Below the pieces are notes generated by a model. It made no database searches. It had not been told where the DNA came from and saw nothing but the letters and a program-made list of their open reading frames with translations. The translations under genes were made by a program, and so were the position numbers. Below are positions 12,089 to 22,450 of a stretch of DNA of 64,000 bases, piece by piece. The stretch's first letter is position 1. Each line of letters starts with the position of its first letter. Source of the stretch: Nageia nagi (Eukaryota > Pinophyta); NCBI GenBank assembly GCA_050084985.1, contig JBITNC010000001.1, positions 11,780,001 through 11,844,000 of the forward strand, written 5' to 3'.

Positions 12089-13620
12089 ATGGCTCAACCA
12101 ACATATTTTCCTACCTAGAATAATAGTCATCCTTTGGTTGTAGCTGCTAATTCACTACTTATACCTCAAGAAACTTTTAATGTTTTTCCTAAGTATGATG
12201 GCTCTGAAAAGGTGCCATATGAACATTATCAAGATGTATCTCTATTGGCCTCAATCTTTGACATTATTGATGAAACTATGATGATTAGACTACCATCACA
12301 CTCTTTTGAAGATAAAGCAACTGAGTGATGCAGAACTCTTACCCCCAATCTATAAATTCATGGGAAGAGTTGTGTCAGGCTTTGATTAAAAGATTTTTTA
12401 TAGATGGTGATGATAGCATGTTCTTTAGCCTCAGAACATGTATCAAAAGACATCATCATGAATCTATCGATGATTTCAATATCAGATTTGAAAGAATATG
12501 GAAGTCCATACTAGCAAGGATTAGACCAACAAATGCATAAGCTTTGGTGTATTATAGAAAATATTTTCTTCCTAACCTCAATATGCTTATTGTTATGTCA
12601 AGAGATACATTTTTAGATATTTGCCAAATAGTAAAGAATACAAAACATACCCTAGTGTCCTTTGGTAAAATGTAACCCAAAATAATCATGCCTGTATTTC
12701 CAAATTTACCTCCCAAGTAGGCTCCACAGATAGGTCATCTTGGAGTTTTGGCCTTACCATGTCCTCCCAAAGCTATTATCCAAAATCAACTAGCAACATT
12801 ACTTACTCTTTATCAACAAGTGCTATTACTAAACTTAAATCTCAAGAAGAGGAGAGAATAAGGTAGTTGGAGGTGACTATCAAAAATCTAACCAATAAGC
12901 TCACTTTGTAAAAAAGGAAAAATCATGGTTTTAATTATAGAAATGATAATTAGTATCAACCTAGATTCCAACATAAGGTCAATTAGCCAAAATAGTCTAA
13001 TCCTCCTAAATCAATTGAAAATGCTGTTATGACTAGTTCTACAAATAGTGCTACTTTGGGCATTATAGAATGGTGTCCACCATGTTCAGCTCCTCATTTT
13101 TTAGATTCATGTGTAGTGTATCATCATTAGTACTTGTGGTTACATTCTAAGCAAATGGTAGAAATTGCTTCAAATCCTACTACTAATCTTAGATTGGTCA
13201 ACTTTTAGATTCTAAGATATGCTAAAGAATAAGTAAATTGTGTTCAAACTAGAGCAACTTCTTTAGCAGTTCCATAATAGTCTCAAGCCATTAGCAATAT
13301 CGAGCTTCCACTCAATCCCAAATTAAACCTAAGAAAGCTAAGGCTCCCTTAGCTCAACCTTAGAACCAACATCATCAAGTACAGTTTAATTTGGGTACTA
13401 TTCTATCAAATTCAGGTACTAATGCCTTGGGTGAAATAAGCCTCATTGTAACTAGAAAAGAAGTCCTAAAGAAAGAAAGACCTGATACATTGAGATATCC
13501 TTTCATCACTGATTGGCATAAAGAAAAGGCTACTCAACATTTTAGAACACATCAACAAGTGGAACCAAGTAAGTCCACCCATATGCTCTCTACAATATTG
13601 TGGAAAAATTGAAGAAAACT
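12089..13620 (+). pseudogene. gag relic, element B
   Basis: ATG 12089 starts MAQPTYFPT, then a TAG at the tenth codon where CAG is likely. The capsid region includes FPKYDGSEKVPYEHY, MIRLPSHSFEDKATEW and WEELCQALIKRFF, the usual plant gypsy gag pattern (W-x(n)-F-x-K-F). A zinc-knuckle-like CPPCSAPHFLDSC (C-x2-C-x3-H-x4-C) lies at about 13077-13115. A second open stretch (13391-13612) ends the polyprotein part before protease. Distinct from the gag of A and D. Multiple stops. Confidence 0.7.
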
Positions 13621-13789
13621 CCTAGGATAACTATGTTTGATGCATTAAAGATACCTAGTCAATTAGATATTTTGCAAGAAGCTTTAAAGTTAAGAAATAG
13701 TAAAAAGTGAACAAATGATAAGAATCCTATCTATGCTATGATTGAAGTTGTCCCTCTAGCTCCAATAGATATAATAAGACCCTCACATT

Positions 13790-14097
13790 TCTAGTTATCC
13801 TTGAGAATAGAAAGTTGGTTAGCGAACAACTGTATGATAGATACTAGAGTTGCAATCATTGTTATCCCTAAAGCTGTTAGAAATGAAATGAAGTTGTACA
13901 TTACAAGATGTATTAACGGTGTCATACAATTAGATTCTTCCTTAGTAGATGTATTTGGTAGTATTAAAGGTGTTCAAATAGCCTTGAATGCCTTATTTGA
14001 TATTTATGTTCTCCAAGACATTATTGTAGTTGATCTTCCACCTCTATTCAAATATGTCTTTTCAGAGAATTTACTGCTAAATTGGAAGGACACCTAG
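13790..14097 (+). pseudogene. aspartic protease relic, element B
   Basis: CMIDTRVAIIVIPKAV at about 13825-13880 stands for the I-D-S/T-G-A-x-x-N-x-x-P motif of plant gypsy proteases; Gly is Arg, so the active-site loop is broken. Downstream LNALFDIYVLQDIIVVDLPP keeps the strand pattern of the family. Lies between gag and the RNase H. Confidence 0.6.
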
Positions 14098-14385
14098 CCT
14101 TAGAGTATAGTCATATTTTGCTTCCTTTCCAAAATAAACAAGTGAATATTCTAAATGAAGGCACTAAAATTGTCCATCTTAAGAGGATCAATGAACTAAA
14201 CTACATGAATGATCCATAATCGATGGAGATATTTGAAAATGATACACTAAGGGAATCACTACTGAAAACTAAAGTTCTTTTAACAAATGATCTAAATTAT
14301 CAGGTCATAGATGTTGGCATGGGTAATTATTATCTATATGAGAAAGTTTAGCCAATTTTAATCATTGCTAATAAAGAACATGAGG

Positions 14386-14750
14386 TATGGATGATGTATT
14401 TTGATGGTTCCTAATGTAGACATGGGTGTGGAGCTAGAGTGGTATTCAAATATCCCAAGAGGACTACCAAAAGATTCTCCTTTCAATTGACATGGACTTG
14501 TATAAATAATGCTACTAAGTATGAAGCCCTTTATTTAGGGTTATCTAAAGTAATCAATATAGGCATTACATGCCTAATTATCCATGGTGATTTTGAATTA
14601 GTCATCAAGCAATTTAAAAATTAGATCAGTGTAAAAATTATTACCTAAAGAAGTAAAAGAATAGAGTGTGGAATTTATTAGATTCATTTTTAGCTATCAA
14701 TTTTATATCTATTCCTAGAAGGTACAACCAAATAGTTGATGCACTTGCTA
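14386..14750 (+). pseudogene. archaeal-type RNase H located before the RT, element B
   Basis: All four carboxylates are visible: MYFDGS (Asp), NNATKYEALYLGL (Glu), IIHGDFELVIKQ (Asp) and NQIVDALARKG (Asp). PRRY before the last motif matches the NRFxDA region of the A and D domains. In most Tat elements this domain follows RT and the original RNase H; here it precedes the RT by about 400 bp. Only a few stops (14413, 14622 region). Confidence 0.8.
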
Positions 14751-15149
14751 GAAAAGGGCACATTATAACCTTGCTTATTATAAAAGAGGAGCTCTTGGAG
14801 TTAAAGTTTAGTGTATACTTTTAGTACTCAAACTTGCAAAATTTTGGTAGGTATTTGACTCTAATGAGCATATTGTGAACTCCCTTGTAGATGAAGTAGT
14901 GGCTCATACTTTTGGTACTCAAAAAATGCTTGATTATTTCTTAAAATTAGATTGTCATTCAACTCAAAAATAATGTAATACCAAAAGGATTTCTCTCTTT
15001 TGAAAGACTATTTGATTTAGAAGATGTCCTAAAGGCTAAGTCCTCAATCATCATGAAGGAGAATTATGTTGAGTTGGAAGTAGAACCCAGGAAGTTTATA
15101 AAAATTGGTTCAGAGTGTTTTGATGTTGAAAAAGCTATGGACTTATGAT

Positions 15150-16010
15150 GATGTAAAGACATATGATAAAATGTCATCCAACACATGATTGAGCTTGATC
15201 AAGAAGTCAAACCATATAGAACAATATAGAGAATTGTCAACCCAAAGATAGAAGAAGCTATGAAATAGGAGTTAATCAAGCTCCTTGATTCAAAAATCAT
15301 TTATCCTATCAAGCATTCTTCTTGGGTTGCAAATCTAGTTCTTGCTAGAAAGAAAAGTGGAGAAATTAGACTCTGTGTCAATTTTAGAAATTTGAATAAA
15401 GTGTCCCTTAAAGATAATTATCCTCTACCTCCAATGGAGTAGATCTTGCATACAATAGCCAGAGCTTGCTATTTTTCAATGATTGATGGCTACTTAGGAT
15501 TTAACCAAATTTAGGTGAAGGATGAAGATCAGTTCAAAATAGCATTTACAACTAAATGGGGGGCATTTGCTTTTTAAAGGATGCCATTTGGTCTTTCTAA
15601 TTAGGATCTACTTTTCAAAGAGCCATGGATCATGCATTTAGTGAGATAATAAACAAGATTATACTGATCTATTTAAATGATATCACTATCTTCTCTAGAA
15701 GTAGAAGTGATCACTTGGAACATCTAAAATTAGTATTTGAAAGATGCATGAAATTTGGTATTTCAATCAGCCCAAAAAAATCAATTTTTATGGTCAACCA
15801 AGGAATGTTACTTGGCCACATTATCTTAAAAGAGGGACTAGCAATTGATCCAAATAGAGTAAAAGCTATAGAAGCATTGCCACTCCCCTCTAACAAGAAG
15901 ACCTTACAATCATTTCTTGGTTAGATAAATTTTGTTAGAAAATTTATTAATAATTTTTCAAAAATTGTATCTCCAATCACTTCAATGCTAAAGAAAGATG
16001 TATTTTCCTG
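15150..16010 (+). pseudogene. reverse transcriptase relic, element B
   Basis: Order of motifs: LVLARKKSGEIRLCVNFRNL, DNYPLPPM, SMIDGYLGFNQI followed by TAG (15512-15514) where Gln is usual, FAF-stop-RMPFGLSN, TFQRAMDHAF, then ILIYLNDITIFS. The catalytic YLDD is YLND, losing one of the two adjacent Asp residues. GHIILKEGLAIDPNRV and the thumb QSFLG-x-INFVRKFI complete the domain. Diverged from the RT of D, closer to the KKSGEIRLCVDFRNLNK type. Confidence 0.85.
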
Positions 16011-16019
16011 GTCATGTGA

Positions 16020-16500
16020 AGCAAAAGTAGCCTTTAAAGAGATAAAAAAGGCTATAACAAAAGCTCTGTTCTTAAAAATCTTGATATATCAAAAGATTTC
16101 ATCATGTATGCACATGGAGTAGATAAGAGCATTGCTACAATTCTTGCATAGAAGGATGACAATAATGAAGAACACCTGATTGCCTTTCATAGTCAAACAC
16201 TACATAAACGCCAACAAAGGTACTTAGAAAAGTAAGTGTTTTCCATTATGAAGGGACTTAAAAACATTCAAATATTATGTCTCCTAAAATAGAATCTTTG
16301 TATGTACTATTCATATAGATGTAAAAATTATATTATACAAGGAGATCTAGGTGAAGAAAAGGCTACTTTGATCACTAAAATAATGGAATATGACATAGAG
16401 ATTAAGCCAAACAAGTTGATTAGAGGTAGGGCTCTTTATGAAAATATGGTTGAAGCATTCACATATGATCACTCTTATGGAGGATGAGTAGCAACTTAAT
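16020..16500 (+). pseudogene. degenerate Ty3-type RNase H / connection domain, element B
   Basis: After the RT thumb: DISKDFIMYAHGVDKSIATI stands where Y-x-D-A-S-x-x-A-x-G-A-x-L is expected; the first Asp is gone. LIAFHSQTLHKRQQRYLEK is the F-x-S-x-x-L-x-x-x-E/Q-x-x-Y block. As in A and D the original RNase H has decayed while the archaeal-type one kept its residues. Confidence 0.65.
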
Positions 16501-16599
16501 CATGAAAGTGATTGAATTAAGCAAATCATGGTTTATTTTCAAACTGGTAGGTGCATTAAAGCTTTGTATAGATTCCAACAAAGGAGATTTAGGTTGCAT

Positions 16600-17775
16600 G
16601 CCCTTGAATTTATCATGATAGATGATTGATTGTATAGAAAATTTTTTTATCTAACCCTTCTTAGATGTGTGACTCAAGATGAATCCTATAAAATATTGCA
16701 TAAATTTCATTATAAATTTTTTGATAGGCATTGCAATGGACCAACTACAGTAGCAAAGGTATTACAAGCTAGATATTATTGGCCTACTATATTTCAAGAT
16801 TCATTCAAGATTTCTCTAAAATGTGATAAGTGTAATAGATTTGTGAGAAAAAGAAGATAAGCTACAATGCCTCTTAAACCTATAGTAGTCAAAAAGCCTT
16901 TTCAACAATGGGGTATGGACTTCAATGGTGTCATAAACCCAAATTCCTTGGTAGGCCACAAGTTTATTTTGACTACAATAGATTACTTCACTAGATGGTT
17001 AAAGGTTATGCTATGTAAAAATGTAGATTAAGAAGTGGTGATAGAAATGATTAAAACGATAATCACCTACTTTAAAATCTTGCAAACTATAGTGTCAAAT
17101 AATGGTATAACATTTACTAGGGGAAATATGTCAAGCTTTGTAGCTTAGTATGGAATTTACTAGTTATTCTCTTCAAACTATTACCCACAAGGTAATGGGT
17201 TAGCTAAGTCAACTAACAACAATTTGACCTGGATCATTAAGAGAACAATTGAAGGGAATCCTAGATACTGGCATACACAATTGGAATATGCATTATGGGC
17301 TGATAGAATTAGTATAAAATTAGCAATAAAGACATCCCCATATGCATTGGTATATGGTAAAAGACCTATGTTACCAGTACATATAAAGGTACCAGCTTTA
17401 AAAATCTTGCAAGAAATGGAAGACTATGACTTTGAACCATTACAATCTAGAAATAGTTAGCTCTTGAAATTGGAGAAAGATTGAAACAAAGCATATGAGT
17501 CATTCTAGCATCACCAACACATCGTCAAGAGATGGTTTAATAAGAAAAAGTCTTCTCAGGTGAAGTTTGAACCAAGTGATATTATCCTCAAATGGGATGA
17601 CAAAAGAGCAAAGCCCAAAAGACACCAAAAATTTGACTTTGTTTGGAGTGGGCCCTACATTATTACCCAAGCTATACAAAATAATGCATTCAAGTTGCAA
17701 GATGTTACGAGATCCCATGAATTACTTATTCTCATCAATGGGATCTATTTAAAACATTATCGAGTGATGAGGTAG
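16600..17775 (+). pseudogene. integrase relic, element B
   Basis: Zn-binding part includes KFHYKFFDRHCN and CDKCNRF. Core: WGMDFNG (Asp kept), TIVSNNGITF (Asp of DNG changed to Asn), and GLAKSTNNNL (Glu of AESTN changed to Lys). The GPY/F module is intact in form: WSGPYIITQAI, followed by FKLQD and LKHYRVMR at the end. Two of three catalytic acids are lost by G to A changes. Confidence 0.85.
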
Positions 17776-18330
17776 GCTTGTACTACCCATAAAGCATTGA
17801 ATATTATGAATAAATTTTTTTTGCATAGTTTTAAAAAATTTAAATAGCCATTAATGTTCAAATTTAATTTAGTATTATGAAGAGCTAATGTTGATGTATT
17901 GCTTAGCTATCAACTTTAATGTAGCTTTATCAAGAGTTAATGCTAGCATGTTGCTTAGCTATCACTAAATATATTAGTATTTAAGGAAAATTTCCTTAGA
18001 TTTTATGAACCATTGCATAAGTACAACAAATTAACTCTGGTGTGCTTTGAATTTACTAATCCAGCCTATGCCAACTCAATCCATACAATGCATGGGTCTT
18101 GAGATCCTCAAGAAGTAATTACCATTAATGGAAATCTTGCCAAACTTAGACAAATAAAGTTTCCCCCATACTTTATAGTTCAAGACTTTGCCAATTTCAA
18201 GCACATAAGTTTTTATAGCATTCAAAGCTAGAGATTTTAGAGCTAAGTTATGTTGAAAGAGAGAAGAGTTGGAGGCCCAGATTGCTATTTGTAAATGATA
18301 ACCAGAGGTTCAAAAAAGGTTGTTAATATC
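17776..18330 (+). other. noncoding spacer between integrase and ORF3, element B
   Basis: No coding signal seen. Contains an imperfect duplication AGAGYTAATG...GCTTAGCTATCA at 17881 and 17933 (period 52). Confidence 0.5.
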
Positions 18331-20560
18331 ATGGCAACCTCTCAATCATCCTCTATAGCTGAAGTAGAACAACTCAACACTGACCTCCTCTCTTTACAAG
18401 AAGAATATCTTGAGAATGTACTAGGAGTAAACTAGACTGAGATGCAACTAATTAGTCATATGGATACATGGAGACCTGACCTTAGCTATGTTATTTTGAA
18501 GCATAAGACACCTAAAGTGATTTGGAAGGGGATGTCCCTTACTCATTCAAAGAGAGATGTTATGATTGATCAAGGCTTGGCATATTATGTGCCCTATGAG
18601 TCCTTCACCTACCCTAAGCTCTTGTACTCCATGGTACATAGTCATCATCAAAAAGGGTACCAAATTGGAATGATCAAAAGTAGTGAAGAGGGAGATACTT
18701 CTGAACTAATGTTTGAAGTAGTGCTAGATTACTCTTCTAACCCCATCATCTAAGTATTTGCTATTCCAATAGACTGAACATTCCATGCTAAAAAATAAAT
18801 TGATTTGAAAAAGGAAAAACATGATTTTTATATCAATCATGATAAAATGCTAAGTTGAATCAGTGGAAGATACCAAGATAACAAAAAAGCTAAACTCTTG
18901 CTAAGCTACTGAATAGCTCTTTTTAAAAGAAATAAGGATAGAGAAGTACTATAGGCACTCATAGTCATCCTAAGAAAAAAGACCCAGATTAAAGCAAATG
19001 AAGCCATGGTGCATATGGCTCATAACATTTCAGAAGCTCATGTATACTATGATTTCTTAGCTTTTATAACTGGAGTAATTAAGAGATGTCTATTCAAGAT
19101 TGAAAAGTTAGACTTTAAACATTCCTTGTATCTTTGGTGGCTCTTTGTCCATCAAAATCTAGATAAACTTATAGAGGTAGGGCTCCCAGTTGAGCCAACT
19201 AGTTCTAGTGTTGTACTAGTGTCAATTGATCTAATGGTGCCAATGTTGACCAAGTTGCATAGATCCTACTATGAGTTCATAGAAACGTTCTATGCAACTA
19301 TAGTAAAAATTTTGATTGAAAAACACCCTATTAGGTTGTACAAAAGTACAATGAGGAGCTGCAAGGAGGAAATAAAATCAATGATCGGTACTTCTTGAAA
19401 AGGTACACCATAATAATTAGATACAAGTATTTTGAGAGATCCTTCTTTTTACCTAAATATGTTACCCCCCAGTTGTATTCAATAGAGATGGGTAGACAAA
19501 TTTGTGCCATAGAGAGTAAATATACATTTTGGAGTTACTTTAAGTCTATTATATATATACTGACTTCTACTAAAAATTTTACTCTTTTAGAGATAGGATG
19601 TAAAGACAGTATAGCCAAATTCATTGTATAGAATTTCAAGTTAGATAAGGTGGGAACTGCATGGATGTATGATCTATTAGGGGAGATGACACAAATAATA
19701 AGGACTAGTAAAAAATTTCTAGTATTTGTCCATGACAGTAGGCCCATATAGAATATTTTGTAAATAAAATTGAGAAGGAGGTAGAAATGTACCCAGATTG
19801 GGAATTTGTACCCTTGAATAAGGCCTATATGTCCTTGGAAGGAATAAGAAAATATAGAAATTAGGAAAATAAGAGGTAATATTTTATCCTCAACCTAGAG
19901 GTCATCACCCAATTAGCATATCTTAGGTGGGGTACCAATAAAATTCATTATTTTAAAAGATTTAGATTTGAGTATACCATAAAAATTCACCACATTGAGA
20001 GTGAATTATTTGAAAAATTCAAATATGATAAGTACTAGGAGGTTGAGTATTCCAAGGATCCTCTATCGAAGTTGGGATAGCCTCTTCTTCTTCATTTTCA
20101 TGGGAAACCTACTATAGAGGTAAGGATGGTACAAATAGGAGAATCATTTGGCATGGTTCAAACTCCAAAGAAGGGAGAAAAAAACCCTTCGAACACCACC
20201 ACCTCTTCCCAAGAACCTTTTTCCAAAAAGAAAAGAAAAGTTTAAACTCTTGCTCAAAGGTATCAAATATTGGAGAAGGAACAAAAGCCTGTAAAAAAGC
20301 CCTAATCTACTATAGTAAGGTCACAGTCACAAACAACTAAACCTTCACCTTTAGAGGAAATAGAAGAAATCCTTAAGGTGGTAATAAAAGAAACTAAAAT
20401 TTTTGATATAGAGGAGTTTAAATAGCCTCAAGATATAATACTGATGTTCTAGAAGAAGCTCAAGCACTAGAACAAATAGAAACCCCAAAAGAGGGATAGA
20501 GCCAAATTCAACAAAGTAGGGGAAATATATTTAAAGCTAGTAGGACAATAGTAGCTACAC
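18331..20560 (+). pseudogene. ORF3 of element B: sense accessory protein with a KKKRKV motif
   Basis: Unrecognised protein of about 700 codons after integrase. It starts MATSQSSSIAEVEQLNTDLL at ATG 18331 (TAG at 18433 is the first break). Best-kept stretches: 18442-18753 (WRPDLSYVILKHKTPKVIW, DQGLAYYVPYESFTYPKLL), 19006-19398 (LYLWWLFVHQNLDKLIEVG) and 19395-19631. The C-terminus is Lys/Ser-rich and holds SKKKRKV at 20222-20242, the shape of a monopartite nuclear localisation signal, then TLAQRYQILEKEQKP. It has no evident similarity to ORF3 of A and D. No signal peptide or clear transmembrane segment, so an envelope role is not supported. Confidence 0.6.
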
Positions 20561-20561
20561 C

Positions 20562-20579
20562 TAGAGGAGAACTGGGAGA
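20562..20579 (+). promoter_or_regulatory. candidate polypurine tract, element B
   Basis: Purine-rich AGAGGAGAACTGGGAGA immediately before the 3' LTR match. Interrupted by CT, so either decayed or only approximate, especially if the left end of the 3' LTR is deleted. Confidence 0.45.
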
Positions 20580-20789
20580 TGGTCATTATTTATTCTTTTA
20601 TTCTTTAGTGCCTAGGAGTTAAGAGTACCTGGGAGTTATGTCATCTGCTTAAGAGTACCCAAAAGAATTATCAAAAAACACCCAAGTCATGTATATAAAA
20701 CTATTTAAGAGTTATATTTATTGCCTAAGGACCTATAAGAATTATTGACACAAGTGTTCAAGACTTGCACAAATTTAGAGCTAGATTTT

Positions 20790-21180
20790 TGAAGAACATT
20801 AACAGAGCCCGATGATTTTGACACATGACATCACATTCTTTGGTGGAAATCAATGGGTCCTAATGGAATCAAAAATTAATAGAGATTGATGATTTTGAGA
20901 CATGATGTCAAGATTTTTGGTCAAAATTAGCGGATCTTGAAGGAGCCAAAATATCAATAGAGCCCATTGATTTTGAGGATGATGTCATGATTTTTGGTGA
21001 GAATCAATGAGTCTTAGTAGAATCAAAATATCAATAGAGCCCTCTAATTCTAAGAGATGATGTCATGATTTTTGGTGAAAATTAGTGGGTCCTAAAAGAA
21101 TCAAAATATCAATAGAGCCCACTAATTCTGAGAGATGATGTCACATTTTTTGGTGAAAATCAACAGGTCCTAGTAGAACC
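20790..21180 (+). repeat. 78-bp tandem array in 3' LTR of element B
   Basis: Five copies with cores at 20827, 20904, 20981, 21059 and 21137, spacing 77, 77, 78, 78. Copy number equals that of the 5' LTR, so the array was present at insertion. Confidence 0.9.
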
Positions 21181-21761
21181 TAATCATCGATAAAGATTGG
21201 AAGAACATAGAGCCTGCCAAGCAAGTATAAGAGTAATGCATGAGAAAGAAAACTTAAGGCCACTTCATCTTAACTGTTTGACCCCTAAGGCCCTGTTAAT
21301 GTGTAAACATCAACTCATTTCCACATAATAGTGGTAGTTCTTTTTGAACCAAGTGAACATGATATTTATCAACCACCATTACTTTGATTACTGACATCTA
21401 TAGTAGAGATCATAAAGATTATAGAGAAGTAGATAGTAGCTAATAGAACATAATACCTAATCATACAAATCAATATGCAATCAAGTAATTACTCAATCTA
21501 CAATGCTATTTTCAATCAGCTACAATGCAATATTCAATCAGCTATAAAGTAGAAAAAGGAGCTATCAATGACATGTCAGAAGGGTTGCAGCTCTATGGAC
21601 ATGGCTATTTATAGAACCACAATTATGTTGATTAGTACTTATCCACTATGTAATCTAGCATAGTTGTAGCATATGTAAATAGTGCTATTTTAGTTGTTTC
21701 ATTCAATGCTAGCAATTATGTATATTAATAAAACCCAAGCACCTAAGGAGGGGGGAAGTTG

Positions 21762-21769
21762 TATAAATA
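21762..21769 (+). promoter_or_regulatory. TATA box, 3' LTR of element B
   Basis: TATAAATA after GGGGGGAAGTTG, the same context as in the 5' LTR at 11189. Confidence 0.6.
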
Positions 21770-22280
21770 GCTAGCTTTTAGAAATTAAAGATGTTGGATA
21801 TTTTAGTAAATTTTCCCAAATCTATAAGAGCTATTCACATATGATAATACAAACAAATAATACTTTTCCATCTTGTAACAAAATGGTTGTTATTACTTTT
21901 GTGAATGTTATACATAAAATGTTTTCTTCAAATTATGGCTATGTATTGTGATTGTGAGACCCCAAGTGCAAGATAGTTTACTATTCTTAATCTTGGCTAT
22001 GAATTGCTGCCTATGCTATAATGCTCTGGTTATAAATTTCCTATTTTACCAATTTATTTACTTATATCTTTCTTGTAACTCTTCATCTTTTTATTCCTTT
22101 CCTATTACTTTTGACCTTAAATATAGATAGGAATTGACCTATAAATCAGAGATTGAGAAAAAAAACAACACAAGCACATCCCCACCACTTTTTGCTCTTT
22201 CAAGGAACCTACTATTGTAGGTAGTGGAGAAGATGACTAGACCAAACCCTTGAGGTTACACTATACCGATCAACAAATAT

Positions 22281-22450
22281 CTGTAAATGTTTTTTGATTG
22301 GTACTTTATATTTTTTGTGTCTATTACTGGCCATGCCACACATTGGATTGTTGACCATACTATTTGTACTCATTATCATTTTCATCCCATTTCCTATAGT
22401 GATCTACTACAAATCCTCACTCAACTTGGAATGCATTATGTATAGGTAGA
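22281..22450 (+). pseudogene. ORF4 of element A, 3' part
   Basis: An open frame beginning MFFDWYFIFFVSITGHATHW and ending SDLLQILTQLGMHYV-stop-VEYD. It starts right after the target duplication of element B and is the likely continuation of 9196-9731. Unrecognised; an Ile/Phe-rich segment is followed by a His-rich one. Element D has no counterpart between its ORF3 and the conserved noncoding block. Confidence 0.35.

Larger units (their letters stand above)
9732..22275 (+). mobile_element. Element B: Ty3/gypsy retrotransposon nested in element A
   Basis: Direct repeats at 9732-11701 and 20580-22275 flank gag, protease, an archaeal-type RNase H, RT, decayed RNase H, integrase and a sense ORF3, all on the plus strand. 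AATAT at 9727-9731 and 22276-22280 is a candidate 5-bp target duplication; the AT-rich sequence makes a chance match possible. Sequence of element A (ORF4) stops at the left edge and resumes at the right edge. The best LTR alignment begins only at 10032/20580, so the first 300 bp of the 5' LTR have no match in the 3' LTR. Confidence 0.8.
20580..22275 (+). repeat. 3' LTR of element B
   Basis: Aligns with 10032-11701. Begins TGGTCATTATTTATTC and ends ATCAACA with the terminal CA intact, directly followed by AATAT. Relative to the 5' LTR it lacks the leftmost ~300 bp of degenerate repeats. Confidence 0.8.

Noticed and set aside
15711-15896. minus-strand open frame
   Set aside because: Antisense shadow of the element B RT.
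18331-20560. ORF3 of B as a retroviral-type envelope
   Set aside because: No signal peptide, no transmembrane segment of convincing length and a nuclear-type basic motif.
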